Assembly (NCBI RefSeq): GCF_002723455.1
Contig: NZ_PDUS01000015.1
Span: forward strand, 25,723 to 89,722
Origin: Pseudoalteromonas sp. 3D05
GTDB lineage: Bacteria; Pseudomonadota; Gammaproteobacteria; Enterobacterales; Alteromonadaceae
DNA: 64,000 nt
Reading direction: 5' to 3'
Shown: positions 11,249 through 20,970 of the stretch, piece by piece
How positions within the stretch are numbered: position 1 is the first letter of the stretch
How the letters are laid out: each line of letters begins with the position of its first letter
The notes under the pieces: model-generated
Database searches by the model: none
The model's input: only the letters and a program-made list of their open reading frames with translations
Told to the model about the DNA's origin: nothing
Made by a program: the position numbers and the translations under genes

Positions 11249-12974
11249 CTTTATTCGTTTATTAAAACTATGTAGACCCCACGCAGGGATGTTACTGCTT
11301 GGTGCCCTTTTATCAACCTTGACCGTTTTAGCTAACATTGGTTTGCTTGCAATTTCAGGCTGGTTTTTGGCTGCAATGGCAGCTGCGGGTATTGCATCTG
11401 TGCATATGAATTACTTTACGCCTGCCGGTGTCATTCGATTTTTAGCGATTGTAAGAACAGCTTCTCGCTACGGCGAGCGGCTCATCACTCACAATGCGAC
11501 GTTTTTGCTACTGAGTGAAATTCGAGTACGGGCATTTAAAACATTAAGCCAGTTGAACAACGTAGACTTAGCCATGAGCCGCAGTGCTGATTTAGTCAAT
11601 CGAATGCAAAATGATGTTGACGCACTAGATGCTTTTTACTTAAATGTTTTATTGCCTCTTGTCGTTGCCGTGTTTGGTATACCTATTATCATGCTATTTA
11701 TGAGTGCATATAACCCTAATGTAGCCTTGGTATGCTTTACTGCTCTTATGATCGTCGGCGTTATTGTACCTTCGTATTTAGGTGCTAAATTTAGTAAAAC
11801 AGCCACACACGAGCGAGAACAATCTGCACTTTTAAGAGCACAGTTATCAGAGACCCTAAAAGGCTCGCGAGAATTAATGCTTTATCAAGCCTCAGCTAAA
11901 TTGCTGGCAACATGCGATGCCTCAAGTGAGTTATATAATCAGCAGTTACATAAACGACACAGTGCAATAGCTAATAGTAATGGACTTACTTTATTAATCA
12001 CACAGTTGACTATGCTAAGTAGTATTGTGATCTTGATCCCACTTATAAGCAGCAATCAAGTCGCGAATGTCGAATTAGCAATGATGAGCTTATTTGTTTT
12101 AGCAAGTTTTGAAACCGTGCTTAATCTTCCTAATGCGTTTATTCAACTTCCCAATACTTTAAGCGCTGCAGCACGTATCTTTGAATTGGAAGACAAATTG
12201 ACATCACCTCCTTTAACCGCAGCGGTAACTGTTAATAAGCAACCTCTAGGTCTTTCTTTTTCTAATATTGATTATCGCTATAATGACCAAACTCACGCAC
12301 TGAAAAAAGTTAATTTAACGATTTCAGCGAAGCAAAAAGTCGCATTAGTGGGTCCTAGTGGCAGTGGAAAGACTACACTAATCAATTTATTAACAGGGCT
12401 ATGGCCAACGCAAAATGGGCAGGTCAAACTGCACACACTTGAAGACTCTATTGATATTGACACTCTATCAATAGATAACCGCTTTGATTTACTGACTATC
12501 CTTGCACAACATCACTATATATTTGATGGCTCTTTGGCTGAAAACTTACGCTACGCACAGCCAAATGCCACTGACGATATGCTTATGAAAGTGTGTGAAC
12601 AAGCACAATTAGGTTCATGGCTATCACAACTGCCTTCTGGCTTAAATACACGCTTAGGGACAGCAGGACGAGCCGTATCACAAGGCCAAGCAAGGCGAAT
12701 TGCTATTGCACAAGCCTTACTTCGCGATAGCCCTATCATGGTTTTAGATGAACCAACTGAAAGTTTAGATAACCATACTAAACACCAAGTGATCAATACG
12801 ATAATGGATGTCATGGCAGATAAAACAATTATCACCATTACACATGACCCCGCATTGTTGGATTCAATGGATAAAGTGATATGGCTAGAGGAAGGAGCTA
12901 TAAGAGCTATTGATAGTCACAGTGCTTTACTTGCAAATGAAGTGGATTACATGTCTTTGGTAACACGATTTTAA
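11241..12974 (+). CDS. cydC: ABC exporter permease/ATPase CydC
   Basis: This is the partner of CydD in the thiol exporter. The start chosen is the ATG of MTNFIRLLKLCRPH, which overlaps the cydD stop by 8 bp and gives 577 residues, close to the 573 of E. coli. The transmembrane domain is followed by a nucleotide-binding domain with Walker A GPSGSGKTT and Walker B MVLDEP. The ABC signature reads VSQGQ instead of LSGGQ, so one of the two composite ATP sites may be weak. The open frame extends upstream to 11193, but that part lies inside cydD. Confidence 0.94.
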   Translation: MTNFIRLLKLCRPHAGMLLLGALLSTLTVLANIGLLAISGWFLAAMAAAGIASVHMNYFTPAGVIRFLAIVRTASRYGERLITHNATFLLLSEIRVRAFKTLSQLNNVDLAMSRSADLVNRMQNDVDALDAFYLNVLLPLVVAVFGIPIIMLFMSAYNPNVALVCFTALMIVGVIVPSYLGAKFSKTATHEREQSALLRAQLSETLKGSRELMLYQASAKLLATCDASSELYNQQLHKRHSAIANSNGLTLLITQLTMLSSIVILIPLISSNQVANVELAMMSLFVLASFETVLNLPNAFIQLPNTLSAAARIFELEDKLTSPPLTAAVTVNKQPLGLSFSNIDYRYNDQTHALKKVNLTISAKQKVALVGPSGSGKTTLINLLTGLWPTQNGQVKLHTLEDSIDIDTLSIDNRFDLLTILAQHHYIFDGSLAENLRYAQPNATDDMLMKVCEQAQLGSWLSQLPSGLNTRLGTAGRAVSQGQARRIAIAQALLRDSPIMVLDEPTESLDNHTKHQVINTIMDVMADKTIITITHDPALLDSMDKVIWLEEGAIRAIDSHSALLANEVDYMSLVTRF

Positions 12975-12980
12975 GCATAA

Positions 12981-13014
12981 AAAAACCACCGATTATTACT
13001 AAGCGGTGGTTTTT
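12981..13014. terminator. Bidirectional terminator between cydC and lpxA
   Basis: CCACCG (12986-12991) pairs with CGGTGG (13004-13009), flanked by A5 on the left and T5 on the right, so the arms extend to 11 bp. It can end both the rightward cyd transcript and the leftward lpxA transcript, whose stop codons lie only a few bases away on either side. Confidence 0.85.
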
Positions 13015-13028
13015 ATTAAGCGATGTAA

Positions 13029-13799
13029 TTAACGAATAATTCCACGTTCAGAATTTTTTACAAATTCAACCATTAGCTGAACTGCTGGATACTTAGCGGC
13101 ATCTTCACTCAATGCGGCGATTGCCTCATCAACACCTAAGCTCTTTCGATAAAGTGTTTTATAAGCACGGCGTGTCGCCATTACTTCATCACTTTCAAAA
13201 CCACGGCGTTTCATACCTTCGGTATTAATAGCAACGGGACTAGCGGGTGTACCAATCGTCGTTACAAAGGGTGGCACGTCTTTGTTTACACCAGAGTACA
13301 TCCCCACAAAAGCATGTGCTCCGATTTTACAAAATTGGTGAATCCCCGAATTACCAGCAAGGATAACCCAATCACCAACATGAACATGGCCAGCAACTGA
13401 AGCATTGTTTGCAAAAATAACGTTATCCCCAATTACCGCATCATGTGCAACATGGGTATACGCCATAAATAAGTTATTACTACCAATTTTGGTAACACCT
13501 TGGTCTTGAATTGTACCACGATGAATTGTCGCACATTCACGAATAACATTATTATCACCGATAATAAGCGTTGTTGGCTCGTTGTTATATTTTTTGTCTT
13601 GGCAGGCTTCGCCTACTGACGCAAATTGAAAAATATGATTGCCAGAGCCAATAGTAGAAGGCCCTTTCACAACAACATGAGATTCAATAATACAATCATC
13701 ACCTATCACCACATCGTTGCCAATGTAGCTATAAGGACCAACTGATACATTATTACCTAATTTCGCACCTGATTCGATTATCGCTGTAGGATGGATCAC
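13029..13799 (-). CDS. lpxA: Acyl-ACP--UDP-N-acetylglucosamine O-acyltransferase
   Basis: LpxA transfers 3-hydroxyacyl from ACP to UDP-GlcNAc, the first step of lipid A synthesis, in the cytoplasm. The protein is a run of hexapeptide repeats forming a left-handed beta helix, with the catalytic His region THVAHDAVIGDN and a C-terminal helical domain. The start chosen is a GTG (V-I-H-P-T-A-I) three bases after the fabZ TAA, with an AAGAGAG site upstream, giving 256 residues against 262 in E. coli. The open frame reaches 13823, but that part lies inside fabZ. It is the last gene of its operon because lpxB lies beyond the cyd cluster. Confidence 0.95.
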   Translation of the reverse strand: MIHPTAIIESGAKLGNNVSVGPYSYIGNDVVIGDDCIIESHVVVKGPSTIGSGNHIFQFASVGEACQDKKYNNEPTTLIIGDNNVIRECATIHRGTIQDQGVTKIGSNNLFMAYTHVAHDAVIGDNVIFANNASVAGHVHVGDWVILAGNSGIHQFCKIGAHAFVGMYSGVNKDVPPFVTTIGTPASPVAINTEGMKRRGFESDEVMATRRAYKTLYRKSLGVDEAIAALSEDAAKYPAVQLMVEFVKNSERGIIR

Positions 13800-13801
13800 A
13801 A

Positions 13802-14254
13802 TTAAAGCTCTCTTCTCGCACACATGATTTCAGCAGTACACACTACCTTACCATCAACTTTCGCTTCTGCTGCAAATTTCCATATATTGCGGCGCTCTTT
13901 TAAAAACTGTACATGCAAATGCATAGTATCGCCAGGAACAACCGGTTGTTTAAATCGCGCATTGTCGATTGCAGCAAATAAGTAAAGCTCATTTTCACTG
14001 CGATTTTCAACCGTTTTAAACCCAAGCAGGCCTGTGGCTTGTGCCATCGCCTCTAAAATAAGAACACCCGGGAAAATTGGCTGATTTGGAAAATGACCAG
14101 TAAAAATAGGTTCATTCACGCTAACGTTTTTAATGGCGTGAAGTGACTCGCCTGGCGTGTGGTCAAGCACTCTGTCCACTAATAACATAGGGTAACGGTG
14201 CGGCAGTAAGCTCAATATTTCTTGTATATCCAAGCTATTTAATTCGTTTGCCAA
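13802..14254 (-). CDS. fabZ: 3-hydroxyacyl-ACP dehydratase FabZ
   Basis: FabZ dehydrates 3-hydroxyacyl-ACP in fatty acid elongation and competes with LpxA and LpxD for that substrate, which explains the shared operon. The hot-dog fold motifs are [34 protein letters not shown] (catalytic His and Glu) and [10 protein letters not shown] chose a TTG start (L-A-N-E-L-N), 7 bases after AAGGA and just after the lpxD stop, giving 150 residues as in relatives. The alternative ATG at 14281 gives 159 residues but overlaps lpxD and has no clear ribosome site. Confidence 0.93.
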   Translation of the reverse strand: MANELNSLDIQEILSLLPHRYPMLLVDRVLDHTPGESLHAIKNVSVNEPIFTGHFPNQPIFPGVLILEAMAQATGLLGFKTVENRSENELYLFAAIDNARFKQPVVPGDTMHLHVQFLKERRNIWKFAAEAKVDGKVVCTAEIMCARREL

Positions 14255-14264
14255 AATAGCATCC

Positions 14265-15305
14265 TTATTGATTATCAACATTTAATGACTGAGTCAAAGT
14301 CTCTAGTGCTTTAAGACGGTCTTTCATCTCTGGTAAATTACGCAAATGAGCGATATTACGACGCCACTCTTTATTTGTAGAGTGCGGCATACCAGAAGAG
14401 TAGATACCAGGCTCTTTAATTGACTTAGTTACCATACTCATGCCGGTAAGTATAACACCATCACATATATCAATGTGACCATTTATACCTACAAGCCCAG
14501 CAAATTGGCAATTTTTACCTACTGTAGTACTACCAGCGATTACTGTGCAACCTGCAATAGCAGTACCCGACCCAATCTCTACGTTGTGTGCTAAATGGAC
14601 CTGATTGTCGATAATCACATTATTAGAGATTATTGTATTATCAATTGCACCGCGATCAATCGTTGCCCCTGCACCAATTTCAACGTTATCACCAATAATG
14701 ACAGCACCGATTTGCGGTATTTTTATCCACTGGCCTTTATCATTAGCGTAACCAAAACCATCGCTACCTATGATTGAGTTTGCTTGAAATAGACAGTTTT
14801 CGCCAATTTCAACATCATGATAAATAGATACATTCGACCACAGTTTGGTGTTACTGCCTATTTTAGCCATCGCACCGATAAAACAATTAGCACCTATTTG
14901 CACATTGTCAGCAATCTGTGCTCCTGCTTCAATCACAACATTGGCGCCAATAGAAGCCGAACTAGCAACCTGTGCGTCCGGATGAACAACTGCACTGGAG
15001 TGAATGCCTTTTACTGCTGATGTAGGCGTTGTATCCATTATCTGAGCAAGCTGTGCATAGCTGTTATAAGGATTAGCAGCAATAAGCTTATTACCCTGAA
15101 AATAAGGAGCATCTGCTGCAGATAATATCACTGCACTGGCACGTGTATTGTCCAATTGTGGGCGATATTTCTTATTCGCTAAAAATGCAATATGCCCAGA
15201 CTGGGCATTTGCAAGTGTCGCTATTTTTGAGATTTCTAAAGCGCCGTCCCCATCGAGTTCAGCGCCAAGAAGTTCCGCAATCTGCGAAAGCGTATAATTT
15301 TGCAT
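14265..15305 (-). CDS. lpxD: UDP-3-O-(3-hydroxyacyl)glucosamine N-acyltransferase
   Basis: LpxD adds the second acyl chain, from 3-hydroxyacyl-ACP to the amine of UDP-3-O-acylglucosamine. The 346 residues include an N-terminal uridine-binding domain (about 1-100), a long left-handed beta helix of hexapeptide repeats (about 100-310) with the catalytic His segment [13 protein letters not shown], and a C-terminal helix. Its ATG lies 7 bp after the skp stop. Confidence 0.97.
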   Translation of the reverse strand: MQNYTLSQIAELLGAELDGDGALEISKIATLANAQSGHIAFLANKKYRPQLDNTRASAVILSAADAPYFQGNKLIAANPYNSYAQLAQIMDTTPTSAVKGIHSSAVVHPDAQVASSASIGANVVIEAGAQIADNVQIGANCFIGAMAKIGSNTKLWSNVSIYHDVEIGENCLFQANSIIGSDGFGYANDKGQWIKIPQIGAVIIGDNVEIGAGATIDRGAIDNTIISNNVIIDNQVHLAHNVEIGSGTAIAGCTVIAGSTTVGKNCQFAGLVGINGHIDICDGVILTGMSMVTKSIKEPGIYSSGMPHSTNKEWRRNIAHLRNLPEMKDRLKALETLTQSLNVDNQ

Positions 15306-15312
15306 ATTTCTT

Positions 15313-15831
15313 CTATTGTTTACTTACTTTTTCAACAACTTTTTCTGATAAATCAGAAACTGTCTTTGGGTTAAAGTAAACAGTAGTGTCTTTTACTTTA
15401 ACTTCATCATACTTGCCATCTTTAGCAACTGTTTGGATTGCATCAATAATAAGCTTTTGTACTTTAGCTAATTCTTGATTTTGACGCATTTTAATTTCTT
15501 GCTCTAAAGGACGACCTTTTTCTGCAAGATTTTTTTGCATACCTTCAACTTTTTCGCGTAGTGCATCTTTTTGCGCTTGGCTCATTGTTGTGCTTTCACG
15601 TTTAAATTTTTCAGCTTCAAAACGGATATCGCCTTGAAGTTTCTCAATTTCTTGGCGACGTTCAGCAAATTCAGCTTGTAAAGTTTGCTCTACTTTAGCC
15701 ATTTGAGGAATTTGCTTGTAGATTTCTTGCATATCTACAATGCCTACTTTATGAGCAAATGCGCTCGCTGAAGTACCCATCATAAGTGTGGCTAATAAGG
15801 CAATTGCCGATGATTTAAATGATTTCTTCAC
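15313..15831 (-). CDS. skp: Periplasmic chaperone Skp/OmpH
   Basis: Skp binds unfolded outer-membrane proteins in the periplasm and protects them on the way to BamA. The 172-residue product has a signal peptide (residues 1-26, cut after SASAFA), then KVGIVDMQEIYKQIPQ and a long charged helical arm rich in K, E and Q (about 45-125), which is the family layout of trimeric tentacles. It is 12 bp downstream of bamA in the same unit. Confidence 0.94.
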   Translation of the reverse strand: MKKSFKSSAIALLATLMMGTSASAFAHKVGIVDMQEIYKQIPQMAKVEQTLQAEFAERRQEIEKLQGDIRFEAEKFKRESTTMSQAQKDALREKVEGMQKNLAEKGRPLEQEIKMRQNQELAKVQKLIIDAIQTVAKDGKYDEVKVKDTTVYFNPKTVSDLSEKVVEKVSKQ

Positions 15832-15842
15832 AAAAAACTCCT

Positions 15843-18314
15843 TTAGAATGTATTACTAATATTAAAACTGATGGTCTTCGTATCGTCATCTTCTTCTTGT
15901 TGCAATGGATACGCAAAACTAATCAGCATTGGGCCCATAGGTGAAACCCACTGTAATGATAAACCTGTTGATACTCTAAAACGTGCTGGATCTGAGTAGT
16001 CCTCTAATTTAGCACGCTCATCCGGCCCTAAATTCTGATAACGATCAACGCTAAACTCTGTATCCCACACGTTCGCAGCATCAACAAAGAAACTAGTACG
16101 CACAGAACTCGTGTTCTCTTCATCTAAGAATGGCGTCGGTACAATTAACTCCATACCCGCAACCGCTTTCGCATTACCACCAATTCGACCTTGTGTATTT
16201 AGTACGTCAAACTCTGATGCGCCGCCTATACTGCCAGTCGGTGTACCATCTGGCAATGGGGTGCCCGGAATTAATTTTGGCGTTCTAGATACTGCACGCG
16301 GTAGAATTGTATTACGGTCAAAGCCACGTAATTCCATTTCTGTAATACGGAAGTACTCTTGGAATGGTAACGTTTGGTCGTAACCATTGGTTTCACCATA
16401 ACCATTTCCGTAGCCAAGTGCTGCACGCGTTGAGAATACCCAACGATGATCATCACTGATCGGCCAATAAAAACGCGAATCATAATTTAGCTTAAAGTAA
16501 GTTAAATCAGAATTCGGCGTTGTGCCTGTTAGATTAAGTGTTTGACGTGAACCAGCAGTTGGAAATAAACCGCGGTTTACTGTTATACGAGACCACCCAA
16601 CACTCAACTCATACTTGGTAAAGTCAAAGCCAGCATCTGGGTTCTCTGGGTCCAAGAAGGTCTCACGCAGTACACGTGTTTGCTCATACTCAGCAATTTC
16701 AGAAAGCTCTTCTTGAATCCATTTAATACCAAAGTTTACACGGTTAACCGCATCAATTGGAAAACCTATATTGGTACCAATACCGTAGCTCTTCGATTTA
16801 TAATCGATAAGGCTAAACTTACTTGCATCATAATTACTGTAAAATATGCTGCTACCTTGTGATACACCATCCGGCGTAAAATAAGGGTCTGTGTAAGATA
16901 GGCTTACGCGCTCAGAACCACGTGACGTATTAATATTAAAACCAATTTGGTTACCCGTTCCTAAGAAGTTTGACTCAGTTACACCAATATTAAACTGTAA
17001 ACCTAGGTATGAACCATACGCAAGACCCGCATTGAAACTACCTGCTGATTGCTCTTTGACATTAAAGTCAACATCAACTTGGTCATCAACACCAGGCACA
17101 GGCACGACGTTAAAATCAACAGTTTCCATATAAGGTAAACGTTGAATTTGTAATTTTGAACGCTCTAAGTTTTGGTTTGAAAGCCACGCGCCTTCTAACT
17201 GCGTCATTTCACGGCGAAGCACTTCATCTGAGGTATTTTGGTTACCACCAACAATGATACGACGCACATAAACTCGCTTACCTGGTTTGACCGATAATGT
17301 TAATTGTACTTCTTTGTTCTCATCATCAATTTCAGGAATGGTGCGTACTTCGGCATTCGCATAACCAAAGCGCGCTAAGTAGCTTTTAATAAACTCTTCA
17401 GATGATGTTACCACTGAGCCATTGTAAAGCTCGCCGGCACGCAGTGGAATAACGCTCTTAATTAATTCTTCACGCCCAAGTAAGTCACCGATGAAATCAA
17501 AGCCTTTAACTTTGTATTTCACGCCTTCTGTAATGTTAGCCGTAACATAAACAGATTCACGCTCTGGACTTACAGATACTTGAGTTGAATCGATATTAAA
17601 ACGAAGATAGCCGCGGTCTAAGTAATAGCTGCGAATATTTTCAAGGTCGCCTTCGATGGTTTGCTTTTGGTAGCGATCGCTTCCCATAAACTCCCACCAA
17701 GCTAAATCTTGCTGTGATTCAGCGAGTGCTAATAGCTCTTCGTCAGGGAAAAGCTCATTACCCACAAGGTTAATTTGGCGGATTGAGGCAGCATCACCTT
17801 CGTCAAATTCTAATTTCAATTTAACGCGGTTTCGTGGCAACTTTGTGATACTAATATCGATTTTTGCATTGTACTTACCAATACTATGAAAAAACTCAAT
17901 TAATCCTTTTTCAATATTATCAACCACTGTTTTATCTAGCGGTTCACCTTGACGAATATCTTGCTGCTCAAGAGACTGAGTTAACTGCTCGTCTTTAATA
18001 TCTTTATTGCCATCAAATTCTATAAAACTGATCGTTGGGCGCTCTGTTACTTTAAAAATAACATTGTTGCCATCACGTAATGCTTTTATGTTGTCAAAGT
18101 GACCTGAGCTATACAATGACTTAATTGTTTTTGAAATTGTATAGTCATCTACACTGTCACCGACATTGATTGGAATATGCGTTAAGGCAGCACCGAGTGC
18201 TACACGCTGTAAACCTTCAACTTTTAAATCGTCAACAATAAAGGAGTTTTGGCCAAGGGCTGCAAAGCTTGCCCCTAATAAACTTGTTACTGCCAAATGT
18301 TTTTTTATAGCCAT
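15843..18314 (-). CDS. bamA: Outer membrane protein assembly factor BamA
   Basis: BamA inserts beta-barrel proteins into the outer membrane. The start chosen is MAIKKHLAVTSLLG, which begins a signal peptide and gives 823 residues; the open frame extends 15 codons upstream without a better signal. Five POTRA domains fill about residues 25-425, followed by a 16-strand barrel containing the lid-loop segment EMELRGFDRNTILPR and ending in the canonical C-terminal Phe (ISFNISNTF). Lumenal VDF and VRGF-like motifs are recognisable. The neighbours rseP and skp follow the usual envelope-stress gene order. Confidence 0.97.
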   Translation of the reverse strand: MAIKKHLAVTSLLGASFAALGQNSFIVDDLKVEGLQRVALGAALTHIPINVGDSVDDYTISKTIKSLYSSGHFDNIKALRDGNNVIFKVTERPTISFIEFDGNKDIKDEQLTQSLEQQDIRQGEPLDKTVVDNIEKGLIEFFHSIGKYNAKIDISITKLPRNRVKLKLEFDEGDAASIRQINLVGNELFPDEELLALAESQQDLAWWEFMGSDRYQKQTIEGDLENIRSYYLDRGYLRFNIDSTQVSVSPERESVYVTANITEGVKYKVKGFDFIGDLLGREELIKSVIPLRAGELYNGSVVTSSEEFIKSYLARFGYANAEVRTIPEIDDENKEVQLTLSVKPGKRVYVRRIIVGGNQNTSDEVLRREMTQLEGAWLSNQNLERSKLQIQRLPYMETVDFNVVPVPGVDDQVDVDFNVKEQSAGSFNAGLAYGSYLGLQFNIGVTESNFLGTGNQIGFNINTSRGSERVSLSYTDPYFTPDGVSQGSSIFYSNYDASKFSLIDYKSKSYGIGTNIGFPIDAVNRVNFGIKWIQEELSEIAEYEQTRVLRETFLDPENPDAGFDFTKYELSVGWSRITVNRGLFPTAGSRQTLNLTGTTPNSDLTYFKLNYDSRFYWPISDDHRWVFSTRAALGYGNGYGETNGYDQTLPFQEYFRITEMELRGFDRNTILPRAVSRTPKLIPGTPLPDGTPTGSIGGASEFDVLNTQGRIGGNAKAVAGMELIVPTPFLDEENTSSVRTSFFVDAANVWDTEFSVDRYQNLGPDERAKLEDYSDPARFRVSTGLSLQWVSPMGPMLISFAYPLQQEEDDDTKTISFNISNTF

Positions 18315-18410
18315 TTTATTATCTTTATCCTTTACAACTGTATTACCGCTCAACACCACATTAAAGCAATGTTTTACAATCGTGTTTTTTAATTCGAGAC
18401 TGTCGCCATT

Positions 18411-19763
18411 CTATAATCGCGATACATCATTGAACAAAGCGAAACATGTTAGAAAAATTAGGAGCAAGGCTCCCACTTTAAAACCAAATTCTTGTGTCTT
18501 TTCAGAGACTGGCTTTTTACGGAAAAGTTCAATTATGTAATACATTAAGTGCCCACCATCAAGTACTGGTAAGGGTAATAAATTAAATACACCCAAGTTA
18601 ACACTTATTAATGCTAAAAAGCTTAAAAAGGCAACAAAACCATAACTTACGCTGGTTCCTGCACCTACAGCTATCCCTACAGGACCACTTAAATTTTTAA
18701 CGGATACTTGACCTGTAATTAAATTACCGATCATATCAAAACTTAAACTTATTAAACGCCACGTTTCCTTTACGCCGAGCACAATACTATCCAGTGGACC
18801 ATAATGTCTAGTCTCGATGTAACCTTCTGGCCACTGTTCTACAACTGGCGCAACACCTAAAAACCCTTGTTGTACGCCATTGCCGACCGTTCTACCTTGC
18901 GGAGTAACCGTTAGCAACACCATACTATCTTGTCTTTTTACACTAAATTGTAATGATTTGTTAGCTGATTGCTGAATAAGATTAACTAATTGCTGCCAAC
19001 TGGTTATTGTTTCGCCATCTACCATCACAATTTCATCGCCAACTCTTAAGTTACCCATAGAAGCAGCTGAGTTTTTGGTAATTGCTGCAACTTCTAACGT
19101 TGCATCAGGCCGAAACGGAACGATCCCTAGTGACGCTAATGGAGGCACATCTTGTTGGTCTAACTTCCAACCATCAATATTAATCGTTTTAACTTGCTCT
19201 TGGTAATCATTAGAGCGAACAGTCACATCAACACGTTCATCACCAAGACTTGCCATTAACGCAAATGTCGCATCTTGCCAGGTGGCAATATCATCATTAC
19301 CAATTTTAATAATTTGTTGATTAGGCGCGATACCTGCAAGTTCGGCTCTGCTGCCCTCTTGTACCACACCAACAACCGGCTTTATTGACTGCACACCCAC
19401 TAAATACATTACTGCTAAAGCGAATATGGCGAAAATAAAATTAGCCATTGGTCCCGCCGCAACAATCGCAATACGAGCCTGAACTGACTTGGCATTAAAT
19501 GAAAGGTGACGTTCAGCTTCAGGCACATCATCAACACGCTCATCAAGCATTTTGACATAACCACCTAAAGGAATGGCTGCTATCACATACTCAGTACCCA
19601 ATTTATCGTGCCACTTTAATAACGGTTTACCAAAACCGATTGAAAAGCGCAGGACTTTAACCCCCGCTTTACGTGCAACCCAAAAGTGGCCGTATTCGTG
19701 AACGGTAACTAAAATACCCAGTGCTAGAATAAATGAACCTAAATTCCAAAAGAAATCGAACAT
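18411..19763 (-). CDS. rseP: Sigma-E regulator intramembrane zinc protease RseP
   Basis: RseP is the site-2 protease that cuts the RseA anti-sigma factor within the inner membrane to release sigma-E. The 450 residues match E. coli. The zinc motif HEYGH is at residues 22-26 in the first transmembrane helix, two PDZ domains lie in the periplasmic middle (about 115-310), and the third ligand motif LPLPVLDGGH is near the C-terminus. It is encoded 2 bp (non-coding) after dxr. Confidence 0.97.
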   Translation of the reverse strand: MFDFFWNLGSFILALGILVTVHEYGHFWVARKAGVKVLRFSIGFGKPLLKWHDKLGTEYVIAAIPLGGYVKMLDERVDDVPEAERHLSFNAKSVQARIAIVAAGPMANFIFAIFALAVMYLVGVQSIKPVVGVVQEGSRAELAGIAPNQQIIKIGNDDIATWQDATFALMASLGDERVDVTVRSNDYQEQVKTINIDGWKLDQQDVPPLASLGIVPFRPDATLEVAAITKNSAASMGNLRVGDEIVMVDGETITSWQQLVNLIQQSANKSLQFSVKRQDSMVLLTVTPQGRTVGNGVQQGFLGVAPVVEQWPEGYIETRHYGPLDSIVLGVKETWRLISLSFDMIGNLITGQVSVKNLSGPVGIAVGAGTSVSYGFVAFLSFLALISVNLGVFNLLPLPVLDGGHLMYYIIELFRKKPVSEKTQEFGFKVGALLLIFLTCFALFNDVSRL

Positions 19764-19764
19764 A

Positions 19765-20970
19765 TCAACATTGTACCTTGCGTATTTGTTGTACTGCTTG
19801 CTCTCGGGCTAATTTATCACACGCTAAAATTTCATCTAGGGTATGAACGTTTACATCCGCAGTTGCATCTAATGTTTGCGCATTAACTCGATAAATATCC
19901 GTGAACTTAATTTTACCTTTTAAGAAAGCAGCCACGGCCACTTCATTGGCGGCATTAACTGTTGTGGTAGCACCTTGCCCAGCCTCACACGCAGTGATGG
20001 CTAGTTTTAAGTTTGGATAGCGAGCAAAATCAGGTTTAGTAAACGTAAAATCAGCTATGTCTGAAAAATCGAGCGGCTTTACACCTGCATCTATGCGTTG
20101 TGGGTAAGCAAGTGCGTGAGCAATAGGCGTGCGCATATCAGGATTCCCCATTTGCGCAAGCACAGAACCATCTTGGTACTGCACCATTGAATGAATAATA
20201 CTTTGTGGGTGAATAACCACTTCAATATCATTAGCGGCGCAGTTAAATAACCATTTTGCTTCAATAAACTCTAAGCCTTTATTCATCATGGTGGCTGAAT
20301 CTACTGATATTTTTTGTCCCATTGACCAATTTGGATGTGCGACTGCCTCAGCAACCGTTACCGCAGATAGTGTATTGATATCACGCGTTAAAAAAGGACC
20401 ACCAGAACCTGTCAATAAAATTTTACTGACGCCATGCTCTGCAAGTTTTGCATTGGTTTTTGAACCTTGCAATGCTCCAGGTAAGCACTGAAAAATAGCA
20501 TTATGCTCACTATCTATTGGTAAAAGTGTGGCTTTGTGCTGTTTTACTTTATCAATAAACAACTGCCCTGACATCACTAACGATTCTTTATTTGCCAGTA
20601 ATACTTTTTTACCTGCCTCGACAGCGCTTAATGTGGGGATAAGCCCTGCGGCGCCTACAATAGCTGACATCACAGCATCAACACTAGGGTGAGCAGCCAG
20701 CTCACTCATTGACTCTGTACCGCTTCTAACGATTGTTTTACACGCAGTACCTGACAGATGCTGTTTTAATTGCTCAGCGGCATTGTCAGAAGCCATAACA
20801 GCAAAAAAAGGATGATGCTCAAGGCACAGCTGGGCCATAGATTTAGCATTCTCACCGGCAGTTAGAGCAAACACCTCAAACTGGCTGGGATTTCTAGCAA
20901 TAACATCTAATGTGCTAGTACCAATTGAACCTGTCGCACCAAGAATAACTAGTTGTTGTTTACAACTCAT
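19765..20970 (-). CDS. dxr: 1-deoxy-D-xylulose 5-phosphate reductoisomerase
   Basis: Dxr makes methylerythritol phosphate from DXP with NADPH, the committed step of the MEP isoprenoid pathway. The start chosen, MSCKQQLVILGATGSIG, forms an ATGA overlap with cdsA and gives 401 residues (E. coli 398); upstream ATGs at 20985 and 20994 lie inside cdsA. The NADPH motif GATGSIG, the metal-binding PIDSEHNAIFQCL and the flexible loop region VAHPNWSMGQKISVDSATMMNKG are all present. Its product feeds UppS, encoded two genes upstream. Confidence 0.96.
   Translation of the reverse strand: MSCKQQLVILGATGSIGTSTLDVIARNPSQFEVFALTAGENAKSMAQLCLEHHPFFAVMASDNAAEQLKQHLSGTACKTIVRSGTESMSELAAHPSVDAVMSAIVGAAGLIPTLSAVEAGKKVLLANKESLVMSGQLFIDKVKQHKATLLPIDSEHNAIFQCLPGALQGSKTNAKLAEHGVSKILLTGSGGPFLTRDINTLSAVTVAEAVAHPNWSMGQKISVDSATMMNKGLEFIEAKWLFNCAANDIEVVIHPQSIIHSMVQYQDGSVLAQMGNPDMRTPIAHALAYPQRIDAGVKPLDFSDIADFTFTKPDFARYPNLKLAITACEAGQGATTTVNAANEVAVAAFLKGKIKFTDIYRVNAQTLDATADVNVHTLDEILACDKLAREQAVQQIRKVQC

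Noticed and set aside
13800..13823. ATG start for LpxA giving 264 residues
   Set aside because: The extra codons are the fabZ C-terminal coding region read in another frame; the GTG just after the fabZ stop has a ribosome site and fits the family N-terminus.
16271..16483. Minus-strand frame inside bamA
   Set aside because: It lies wholly within the BamA barrel coding region in another frame and has no recognisable features.
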